From: CAZQKW01 sp964594075
GTDB taxonomy: Bacteria > Desulfobacterota > WTBG01 > CAIYCZ01
Assembly: GCA_964594075.1 (NCBI GenBank)
Contig: CAZQKW010000088.1
Span: forward strand, 1-6,794
Length of the DNA stretch: 6,794 nucleotides
Direction: 5' to 3'
Part shown: positions 1-6,385 of the stretch, one piece after another
Position numbering within the stretch: position 1 is the stretch's first letter
Layout: each line of letters opens with the position of its first letter
Notes under the pieces: generated by a model
Seen by the model: only the letters and a program-made list of their open reading frames with translations
Told to the model about the DNA's origin: nothing
The model's database searches: none
Translations under genes and position numbers: made by a program

Positions 1-60
1 TTATCGATATAAAAGTCGCTTTTTGCTTACTAAAAACCCAAATGATCGTATTTTTTTAAA

Positions 61-1755
61 TTATGTTTTTAGTGTGACCAGATAATTCCCCATCACCAGA
101 TATTCGTTGCCCGTCTTTTTAAGCGTATTGAGCGCATCATAAGGAGAACAGACCAACGGTTCACCGTGAATATTAAAACTGGTGTTAAGCACGACACCGG
201 TGCCGGTTAGGTTCTTTATGCACTGCAACAAGGTGCCGTAGCGGCTGCTGTTAGGCTGGATAATCTGCGGTCTGCAACTGCCGTCCACACTGATAACCCC
301 TTCTACTTCGTCCCGCTTGTCATCCTTAACCATGTAGCCCATGGTCATAAATCGGTTCGGCGTTCCATTGTATTGCTCAAGGTAGTTAAGCGCATCCTCT
401 TCAAGCATACTGGGACAGAACGGCTGATACCAGACGCGCATTTTCAACCGCAAATTGAGCAGATCCCTTATGCGCTTGGAATTGGGCAGCGCCAATATGC
501 TGCGGTTTCCTAATGCCCGCGGACCATATTCCATCCGTCCTTGAAACCAGAAAATAATTGCACCCTGCGCAATCAGCCGTGCTGCTTCTTCTTCAATCTT
601 GTCGTAATACCGATACGTTAATCCGCTTCCTTGAAGCGCCGCTTCTACGTCAGCAACAGAATACGCAGGCCCCAGAAACACATCATCAAGATTGTAATGC
701 GTAATACCATTATGTTCATAATTCATTTCCAGTGCTGCCCCCAGTGCCAACCCGCCATCGCCCATATGGGGAAAAACAAAACAATTGCCTACTTCAGGCA
801 TTGTTCTGATAAGCATATTGACTTTAATATTTGAGAAAACGCCCCCGGACAACGCCACATCAGGCACGCCGGTGGCAGCCACTGCATTTCGTATCAGTTC
901 GGTTATTTTAACTTCAAGAGTCCGCTGTGCCATATAGGCAAATTGTTCGGAAGGATATTTCCATAATATCTTTTTCAACTCATCATACATACGCAGCGAA
1001 CTGTATCTGCAGCGAACCTGTATGCCCTCTATCCGCACAAAATCCAGCAGCGGATTTTCATGATCAGCTATGGGATACGCATAGTTGGCCAGCGCCATCA
1101 CTTTGCCTTCATCTTCAAGCTCACGCATATTGAGCAAATTGGTCACATGCTCAAAAAAGATGCCCAGGGAATGCTTGCCTGAAATTTCCGCTATACACGT
1201 CAGTTTTTTGTCTTTAAGCAGGCTAACGGTTCCTGACAGTGCATCCCCGATACCGTCAATAGTAACTACAGTGGCAGTGTCAAAACCGCTGCAAAATGCT
1301 GCTGCGGCAATATGACATTGGTGGTGGTTGACCAGATTTAACTCATAGTTGGAAAACCCCATTTTTCTGAGGGTGCTATTGAGGATAAGCATGCTCAATT
1401 GTTTTGTGAGCGAACTGGGACCGAATTCTGTCAGCCGGTATTTCGCTCTTTTTTTAAGCGTGCTGAGCAGACCGGGAGCTTTCTTCCTGCGCCTGATGAG
1501 ATAGTATTCTTCTTTCGTGCCAGGAAATATGCGGGCGAGGGTTTTAGAAAAGTCATAACTTGAAACAGCGATGTGTTTTATGTCGGACGGCGCAAGATGC
1601 GCATAATCAAGGCACGCTTTAATAGAGAGCTCAGGAAAACGTATTTCAAGTTTTCTGCGCGTTAATCGCTCTTCATTGATAGCAACCAGAATCTGGTTGT
1701 CCTTAATAAGGGCGGCTCCAGAATCATGCCCGTCCCAGATGCCTAAGATGTACAT
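61..1755 (-). CDS. NodU/TobZ-family O-carbamoyltransferase
   Basis: Family members transfer a carbamoyl group from carbamoyl phosphate, through a carbamoyl-adenylate, to a hydroxyl of a sugar or natural product in the cytoplasm. The 564 aa match the usual length (about 570). The N-terminal Kae1-like half has HDSGAAL (10-16), the metal-ligand pattern HHQCH (144-148), DGIGD (167-171), LSGGVFSN (302-309) and PHMGDGG (329-335). By spacing to TobZ, the likely metal ligands are H144, H148, D167 and D333. The C-terminal carbamoyltransferase domain has GRMEYGPRALGNRSI (406-420), SSRYGTLL (503-510) and VVLNTSFNIHGEP (521-533). The segment VWYQPFCPSML (441-451) departs from the common W-x-RPFAPS form, with Q where R is usual. 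The start is supported by GAGG 5 bp upstream. It is the last gene of the minus-strand cluster and is separated from the radical SAM gene by the broken four-helix-bundle gene. The family is certain. The acceptor is unknown, and a surface sugar is my guess from the two glycosyltransferases. Confidence 0.95.
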   Translation of the reverse strand: MYILGIWDGHDSGAALIKDNQILVAINEERLTRRKLEIRFPELSIKACLDYAHLAPSDIKHIAVSSYDFSKTLARIFPGTKEEYYLIRRRKKAPGLLSTLKKRAKYRLTEFGPSSLTKQLSMLILNSTLRKMGFSNYELNLVNHHQCHIAAAAFCSGFDTATVVTIDGIGDALSGTVSLLKDKKLTCIAEISGKHSLGIFFEHVTNLLNMRELEDEGKVMALANYAYPIADHENPLLDFVRIEGIQVRCRYSSLRMYDELKKILWKYPSEQFAYMAQRTLEVKITELIRNAVAATGVPDVALSGGVFSNIKVNMLIRTMPEVGNCFVFPHMGDGGLALGAALEMNYEHNGITHYNLDDVFLGPAYSVADVEAALQGSGLTYRYYDKIEEEAARLIAQGAIIFWFQGRMEYGPRALGNRSILALPNSKRIRDLLNLRLKMRVWYQPFCPSMLEEDALNYLEQYNGTPNRFMTMGYMVKDDKRDEVEGVISVDGSCRPQIIQPNSSRYGTLLQCIKNLTGTGVVLNTSFNIHGEPLVCSPYDALNTLKKTGNEYLVMGNYLVTLKT

Positions 1756-1760
1756 GCAAA

Positions 1761-1764
1761 CCTC
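1761..1764 (-). promoter_or_regulatory. Ribosome binding site of the carbamoyltransferase
   Basis: GAGG (within TTGAGG) lies on the minus strand 5 bp before the ATG at 1755. It fixes this start, and the encoded N-terminus MYILGIWDGHDSGAA aligns with the family start. It also shows that this gene can be translated independently despite the 464-bp gap behind the radical SAM gene. Confidence 0.7.
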
Positions 1765-1767
1765 AAG

Positions 1768-1793
1768 TTAGGAATTAGGATTGTGGGTTTGGG
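1768..1793 (+). repeat. G-rich short-repeat block, left flank of the four-helix-bundle gene
   Basis: The plus strand reads TTAGGAATTAGGA (1768-1780), where TTAGGA occurs twice, then GGGTTTGGG (1785-1793). The block sits between the stop of the broken four-helix-bundle gene and the ribosome site of the carbamoyltransferase. It resembles the TTTAGGG-like block on the other side of that gene but lies in the opposite orientation. GGGTTTGGG here and GGGTTTAGGG on the minus strand at 2211-2220 differ by one inserted base, so in a transcript the two could pair. I infer that the two blocks mark the ends of an inserted cassette. They may instead be unrelated low-complexity sequence. Confidence 0.45.
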
Positions 1794-1811
1794 TATCGGC
1801 GTTTAGTTTTT

Positions 1812-2180
1812 TTAATATTTGTGCATTGACTTCTTTAGAGAATTTATAAGCTGATTAATCATTTTGCCGATTTTGTCTATGTATTTTTGAAATACAGAAC
1901 AGTTATTGCTTTCAATATATCCCAATTTTTGTGAAATAATTGAGTGCGTCTCAAGCTCCATGAGCGAGCCTCGAGCACTATACAAAAATTGGACATATTC
2001 TTTTGTGAAACCCCTCCCTCATCCCTCGGCAATGTTTGCAGGCACCGATGTGCTGCATCTTTGAATTTGCCTGACTAAACCAAAATGCTCATTCTGCGGA
2101 AATCTTTTGACCAGATCATATAATGCTATACACAGGGCGATTGATTTTTGCCAGACATTTAATTCTTTATAATTTTCCAT
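1812..2180 (-). pseudogene. Four-helix-bundle protein (S23/IVP-like) with one in-frame TGA
   Basis: Translating the minus strand from ATG at 2180 to TAA at 1812 gives 122 codons with no frameshift and a single stop, TGA at codon 54 (2019-2021). The frame shows the family pattern throughout: start MENYKELNVWQKSIAL, VPANIAEG (47-53), then the TGA, GRGFTKEYVQFLYSARGS (55-72), MELETHSIISQKLGYIES (74-91) and tail KMINQLINSLKKS (106-118). The family usually has a Tyr, Trp or Phe after NIAEG, and TGG to TGA is one transition, so a recent nonsense mutation is the simplest reading. Length is normal for the family (about 115-130). These proteins are related to those encoded by 23S rRNA intervening sequences and to the Avd accessory protein of diversity-generating retroelements. 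Their cellular role is mostly unknown. There is no clear Shine-Dalgarno, only GGG directly before ATG. The gene starts 39 bp after the radical SAM stop and is bracketed by G-rich repeats. A sequencing error or TGA decoding would make it intact. Confidence 0.9.
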
Positions 2181-2190
2181 CCCAAGACTG

Positions 2191-2222
2191 TCTAAACCCT
2201 AAATCCCCATCCCTAAACCCTA
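2191..2222 (-). repeat. TTTAGGG-like repeats forming a G-quadruplex motif
   Basis: On the minus strand the 10-base unit TAGGGTTTAG occurs twice, at 2213-2222 and 2192-2201, separated by a GATGGGGATTT spacer. Four G-runs (2218-2220, 2211-2213, 2205-2208, 2197-2199) with loops of 4, 2 and 5 bases fit the canonical G3+N1-7 quadruplex pattern. The first run begins with the G of the radical SAM TAG stop codon. The whole block lies between that stop and the ATG of the broken four-helix-bundle gene. It could act as an RNA structure between the two genes, or be the end repeat of an inserted cassette. The motif is directly visible and its folding is inference. Confidence 0.6.
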
Positions 2223-3638
2223 TTTCGTCCATCCTAAAAAATCCATTACTGAGCGCATGGTTCGTCCTGCATTTTTCCAGCCAATCAGCTTTGCCACATT
2301 TATCATGTTGCGCGGATCAAAATAGAAATCACGATAGGCCCGCGTGCGATATTGATTAACGTCTTTTGCTGCAATGGTGGGCAGTTCCATGACCGCATTA
2401 TCCTGCTTAAAATGTGAAAAGTCAGAATCATGTATCCAGCCTTCTTTGCAGGCGCGTTCATAGAGGGCGCTTCCCGGAAAGGGCACGGCGCAATAAAATT
2501 GCGCCAGGTCAAGTCCCAGCTTTTTTGCATAGCGCATTGTTTTTTTAATAGATGCTGCGGTTTCGCCGGGGAGCCCGAATATGATATGCCCGACCGCTTT
2601 AATGCCCGCGTCATGCGCCCATCTCACAGCATCCCGTGCCTGTTCAACGGTGGTTCCCTTATGCACCTCGTCAAGAATAGTTTGCTCGGCGGATTCAATG
2701 CCAAAACTGATCATCCAGCAGCCTGCCTGCTTCATCAGTTTAAGCAGCGCAGCGTCAACAGTATCCACCCTGCTATTGCAGGTCCAGGAAATGGCAAGCC
2801 GTTGCGCAATAATGGCGCGGCATAACTGTTCTACATAGTGTTTGTCAACCACAAATGTCTCAGCCCATACAAAAAAATTCTTTAAACCAAATTTCGCCAT
2901 GTCATATTGTATTTCCTTAATAACATTTTCTACACTTCGCTTGCGCAGTTTTCTTCCGTAATACGTCTGGCAGGTGCAAAAGGTGCAGTTAAAAGGGCAC
3001 CCGCGCAACGGCGCAATAATTAAAAATGGCTCATTACTAAAGGGCAGCCGATAGCGGCTGGTATCAAGTAAATGCCAGGCCGGAAGCGGCATGCTGTCAA
3101 GATCCTCAATAAAATGGCGTGCGGGATTGGAAACAATTTCACCGTCATCCCTGCGAAACGTCAGACCCGCTATGGCATCAAAAGAAATTTTGTCCTGAAT
3201 CGCCTGTGCGAGTTCAAGCGCAGTTAATTCCGGTTCATGACGCAGAATGCAGTCAAGTGCAGGATAATTTGCCATGCACTGCCGGTCAAGCACCGTGACG
3301 TGCGTGCCAAAAACCGCCGTGACTGTTGCCGGACTATGTTGCTTTATAAATGCAGCAAGGGACAAATCATTGTCAATGGACGGGGTGCCGGTGCTCCAGA
3401 GGGCAAGCTTCGGAGAGAATTCTTTAATCACATCGCCAAGTTCTTCCCACGTGACTTCTGAAGCGGGACAGTCAATAATCCGCGCTTGAAAACCATTGTG
3501 CTCCAGAACCGCGCCAACAGTTGCCAGCGACACCGGCGGCCACAGCGTTGCCCAGACGCCCTGCTCTTGTGTGCAACGACCTTCGCGAATGAATTTTTTG
3601 TTGTCTTGAGTGGGGGGGTTTAGTAATAATACTTTCAT
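2220..3638 (-). CDS. Cobalamin-binding-domain radical SAM enzyme (class B type)
   Basis: Members use a [4Fe-4S] cluster, S-adenosylmethionine and usually cobalamin for C-methylation or ring rearrangement, as in BchE- and HpnP/HpnJ-like proteins. The 472 aa show an N-terminal cobalamin-binding-like domain (about 1-145) with the start MKVLLLNPPT and FGTHVTVL (110-117). The DxHxxG histidine motif is absent, as is common in this class. The radical SAM core (about 205-400) contains RGCPFNCTFC (212-221; cluster cysteines 214, 218, 221), FGIESAEQTIL (312-322), IIFGLPGET (352-360) and PFPGSALYE (386-394). The tail YRDFYFDPRN (435-444) is also typical. The start lies 17 bp after the membrane glycosyltransferase stop with only GGG next to the ATG, so translation may depend on coupling. 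Sampled bases at 2581-2640 hold 36 G/C of 60, richer than the gene before it. The family is sure. The substrate is unknown: a glycan, lipid or small molecule handled by the neighbouring enzymes is inferred. Confidence 0.93.
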   Translation of the reverse strand: MKVLLLNPPTQDNKKFIREGRCTQEQGVWATLWPPVSLATVGAVLEHNGFQARIIDCPASEVTWEELGDVIKEFSPKLALWSTGTPSIDNDLSLAAFIKQHSPATVTAVFGTHVTVLDRQCMANYPALDCILRHEPELTALELAQAIQDKISFDAIAGLTFRRDDGEIVSNPARHFIEDLDSMPLPAWHLLDTSRYRLPFSNEPFLIIAPLRGCPFNCTFCTCQTYYGRKLRKRSVENVIKEIQYDMAKFGLKNFFVWAETFVVDKHYVEQLCRAIIAQRLAISWTCNSRVDTVDAALLKLMKQAGCWMISFGIESAEQTILDEVHKGTTVEQARDAVRWAHDAGIKAVGHIIFGLPGETAASIKKTMRYAKKLGLDLAQFYCAVPFPGSALYERACKEGWIHDSDFSHFKQDNAVMELPTIAAKDVNQYRTRAYRDFYFDPRNMINVAKLIGWKNAGRTMRSVMDFLGWTK

Positions 3639-3655
3639 CCCAGGGTATTTATTAC

Positions 3656-5710
3656 CTATTCTGGTTGAAAAAACCAGTAATAAAAACTGTTAATATCACT
3701 ATCGCTTTTACAAAAATGAAATTCGAGTTTACCATAACTTTCGGTAATCCACTGTTCCGGAATAATAAATGAACTTTCCTGCCATTCAAACGGTCTGCTT
3801 GCCATGTTAAAAGTCCAAACACCAATACGTTCATTTCTAAAATAAACCAACACTTCCTGGTTGCGCACGCCTGGATCCAAGCGCTTTAAAATAAGCAGCG
3901 GACGATTTTTAAAAAGGTTGGTAATGGTTATCTCCTCTCTCCCACGATATGCCCTTCCATCGTCCGTGCAGCGAGAGCCGTCTTTATAAGCAAAGTTTCT
4001 ATCTCCAAACCACGTTGGTTTGGTAAGTTGATAGTTAAATTCTTTTTCTGATGAGAGATTGCCTACATCAATCTCAGCAATTTTTTTCATCCCCATTATG
4101 GGTTCGTGATAAACTGAGCGCTCTCTAAAAATATTTTTTTCCTCCGCCACGAATCTTTCTTTTTGCTTATTTGCCGTTTCAGTGTTGTCAATAATACGAT
4201 ATATCTCAAGTTGAGACAAACGCCACGGGGTTAATGGATACGGGGATTTTCCCAATAACTGCCAGCTTTTGCTGTGTCGGCGTATTACCCAATTTAATGA
4301 ATAGAAAGGGTTCATTTCTGGCCTGCGAGAACCTCCAAAAATAACCACTGATCCGGCAGCCATTACGACTGGCATCTTATCGCTATATTCAATAGGCACA
4401 GCCGGATTGAAGCCTGAGCGAAACATCAAGTAGTTACGTAATTCCAGATCGGTAATAATCTTTTTTGCGGCAATAGTTCTTATTTTATTCCATGCCCAAC
4501 GCTGATCAAGAGCACAGTCTTTATAAAAATATGCTTTATTCCAAGACCAATAGAGCGATGTGCCAATGAGTAAAGAAAATATTGTCCATACAATAAAAGG
4601 CATAAAGCGCACACGAGATTTAACTAAAACGGCGCAGGAAATGCCAATTGTAATCGCAGCAGGAATGGCTGCAATGTGAAGAAATCGAGGTAAACGGTGA
4701 ATAGGAACATAAAACGGGAAAAGCTTAAGCGGGGCAAATTCCATCACCAATAGAAAGAATAACGCACATAAGGCCGGGATCTGTATCGCTTTAAAATTTT
4801 TTAGCAGTATCAGCGGTAAACATAATATATAAGCCAAAAAAAAATAACCATAGGGTGGAACGGTGTATCCCTGATGTCCTTCCCTGAGCGTCGTGAGAAT
4901 CCAACGCGGGTACATTAATAGAAATTGAATAAGATTTTCACGGCTGGCAACATATCCGGAAGGATTATAATCTAAATTAAATCTCAACTCTGCGAAATAA
5001 TGTGCAAAAAAATTGCCGCTTAACAAAAACAGAAAGATACAAAGCACACCATTGGCTGTAATCCACCCACACAGCCACGAGCAAAGAGTTTTGTATATGC
5101 CGTGTCGCAAGTTATTCCAACTCGCTATTAGTCCCATGCCGATAAACAATGCGGGAGCAATAATGCCATTGAATTTTACTGCGACAGCTGCACCCGTTAT
5201 AAAGCCCGACAGTCCGCTCAAATAAAGATTTTTTTTATTCTGGTAGTTTTTGAATGAAATCAGAAAAAGCAAGCCACCGGTCCAAATAAAGGTGGAAAGC
5301 AAAATATCATTAGTTAAAGTGGTTGCATGAACGGCATCAAGGGGAAATGTAATATACGCAAGGGCACTAAGGATACCGGCAAGGGAGTTAAAAAATAGCA
5401 TACCTCCCACATACACCAGAACAATATTTATTAATGAAGCAATAAGAATGATTAATACAAAACTCCATTCAAACCACCCGAATAGATAAATAAAAAATGC
5501 AATCGGGTATAAGACAAGTGGGCGGCAGGAAAAAACACCGTGAGTACCGATTGGTGGGTAAGACCCCTGAATTATCCGAGAGGCGAGGTCCGCGTAGGCT
5601 GCATCATCGCCCAGGACAAATCCAGAAAATAGCATTAAACGAAGAATACCGCCTATTACCAGTAATAAAAAAACAATAGTTAGATGGTGCCTCGTGGACA
5701 GCTTTCTCAT
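3656..5710 (-). CDS. PMT/ArnT-like GT-C membrane glycosyltransferase with C-terminal beta domain
   Basis: GT-C enzymes of the PMT_2/ArnT type take a sugar from a polyprenyl-phosphate carrier and transfer it on the outer face of the inner membrane. After a short basic N-terminus (MRKLSTRHH) come about a dozen hydrophobic segments (roughly 10-30, 64-80, 83-105, 110-127, 134-152, 165-196, 206-232, 285-303, 308-326, 345-363, 368-388). The acidic pair D35-D36 in GDDAAYADLASRI, in the first outer loop, is the usual catalytic or metal site of the family. Residues about 395-545 are soluble. Residues about 550-684 look like a beta-sandwich or sugar-binding-like domain, with strand-like stretches NRPLLILKRLDPG (602-614), EVLVYFRNERIGVWTF (619-634) and NSFYYWFFQP (674-683). 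The start lies 3 bp after the GT2 stop with no Shine-Dalgarno, which suggests coupled translation. The gene is A/T rich (21 G/C of 60 at 3721-3780; 19 of 60 at 4801-4860), partly because of Phe/Ile codons. The transferred sugar and its acceptor are not readable. Confidence 0.88.
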   Translation of the reverse strand: MRKLSTRHHLTIVFLLLVIGGILRLMLFSGFVLGDDAAYADLASRIIQGSYPPIGTHGVFSCRPLVLYPIAFFIYLFGWFEWSFVLIILIASLINIVLVYVGGMLFFNSLAGILSALAYITFPLDAVHATTLTNDILLSTFIWTGGLLFLISFKNYQNKKNLYLSGLSGFITGAAVAVKFNGIIAPALFIGMGLIASWNNLRHGIYKTLCSWLCGWITANGVLCIFLFLLSGNFFAHYFAELRFNLDYNPSGYVASRENLIQFLLMYPRWILTTLREGHQGYTVPPYGYFFLAYILCLPLILLKNFKAIQIPALCALFFLLVMEFAPLKLFPFYVPIHRLPRFLHIAAIPAAITIGISCAVLVKSRVRFMPFIVWTIFSLLIGTSLYWSWNKAYFYKDCALDQRWAWNKIRTIAAKKIITDLELRNYLMFRSGFNPAVPIEYSDKMPVVMAAGSVVIFGGSRRPEMNPFYSLNWVIRRHSKSWQLLGKSPYPLTPWRLSQLEIYRIIDNTETANKQKERFVAEEKNIFRERSVYHEPIMGMKKIAEIDVGNLSSEKEFNYQLTKPTWFGDRNFAYKDGSRCTDDGRAYRGREEITITNLFKNRPLLILKRLDPGVRNQEVLVYFRNERIGVWTFNMASRPFEWQESSFIIPEQWITESYGKLEFHFCKSDSDINSFYYWFFQPE

Positions 5711-5716
5711 TCATCA
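5708..5716 (-). promoter_or_regulatory. Stop-stop-start junction TGATGAATG
   Basis: The GT2 gene ends with TGA (5714-5716). A second in-frame TGA follows (5711-5713), then the ATG of the membrane glycosyltransferase (5708-5710), all in the same frame. The preceding minus-strand sequence is A/T rich (TTGTTTTTTT) with no Shine-Dalgarno. Initiation of the second gene therefore most likely relies on ribosomes that have just finished the first, keeping the two products in step. Confidence 0.6.
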
Positions 5717-6385
5717 AAAAAACAAATATTTAAATAAGGAATACACATACCTGAACCAGACTTTTCTGAGGCTGATTTTTGAATAGCCCATTTTGCGCTT
5801 ATGTTCATGGGTGGGGACTTCTGCCATCCGAAAACCCTTCTTAAGAGTCTTCATGATCATTTCCTGTTCAATCGTTGTGATATTTTCCCTAAGGTCAAGC
5901 TGTTTTATAACATCAGTCCTGATGGCGCGAAAACCATTCTGGCTTTCACTTAACACCACCCCAAACCGCCAGTTGATACAGGCAGTGATAAAAGAACTTC
6001 CCATGAGGCGAAAGCACTCGTCAAAACCGCCGTGCAACTCGCTTGAACCGCCGATAAGTCGTGAACCGGAGACATGATCCGCTTCTCCCTTAAGGATAGG
6101 CTCAACAAGACGAGGAATGTCGCGGGGATCATGGGAACCATCAGCGTCAATAAAAACGGTTATATCGCCAGTTACAAAATTAATTGCATGGCGCAACGCA
6201 GCCCCCTTTCCTTTCCCATTATCAAGGATTACTTTGACTCCCGCCTGCTCAGCAATCTCACGCGTCCGGTCAACAGAATGACCGTCAACCACCAGCAATT
6301 CATCTGCATACCGCCGACATCCGTCAATAATTTCTTTGATCGTGCCTTCTTCATTTCGCGTTGGTATAACAACCGATATCTTCAT
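5714..6385 (-). CDS. GT2 glycosyltransferase, polyprenyl/dolichyl-phosphate sugar synthase-like
   Basis: The 223 aa form a single cytoplasmic GT-A domain of the DPM1-like branch of family 2, which moves a sugar from a nucleotide donor to a polyprenyl phosphate. The start MKISVVIPTRNEEGTI is typical. LVVDGHSVDRT (31-41) binds the nucleotide, and FIDADGSHDP (78-87) carries the DxD metal site (D80, D82) plus the conserved D86. SQNGFRAIRTDVI (148-160), EQEMIMKTLKKGFRM (173-187) and MGYSKIS (199-205) are further family signatures. There is no C-terminal membrane pair; only the last few residues (LFKYLFF) are hydrophobic. The start is fixed by GAGG 7 bp upstream. This is the first gene of the cluster, followed directly by the GT-C enzyme that could use its product. 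The sugar (mannose, glucose or other) cannot be told. Confidence 0.93.
   Translation of the reverse strand: MKISVVIPTRNEEGTIKEIIDGCRRYADELLVVDGHSVDRTREIAEQAGVKVILDNGKGKGAALRHAINFVTGDITVFIDADGSHDPRDIPRLVEPILKGEADHVSGSRLIGGSSELHGGFDECFRLMGSSFITACINWRFGVVLSESQNGFRAIRTDVIKQLDLRENITTIEQEMIMKTLKKGFRMAEVPTHEHKRKMGYSKISLRKVWFRYVYSLFKYLFF

Noticed and set aside
11..24. AAAAG-TCG-CTTTT hairpin after the carbamoyltransferase gene, considered as a terminator
   Set aside because: Five A/T-rich base pairs with a 3-base loop are too weak, and no proper U-run follows in the transcript direction.
1922..1992. Perfect 11-base inverted repeat (CCAATTTTTGT at 1922-1932, ACAAAAATTGG at 1982-1992) with smaller nested stems
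   Set aside because: It lies entirely inside the four-helix-bundle reading frame, where both arms encode conserved protein sequence, and no U-run follows. Coding explains it better than a terminator or element end.
2430..2825. 131-codon open frame on the plus strand
   Set aside because: It is antisense to the core of the radical SAM gene, has no protein signature and no ribosome site. It reflects the G/C-richer codons of the real gene.
3612..3618. Seven-base C run (coding strand) in codons 7-9 of the radical SAM gene, considered as a phase-variation tract
   Set aside because: It encodes the conserved N-P-P of the family start and is short. No other sign of slippage control is present.
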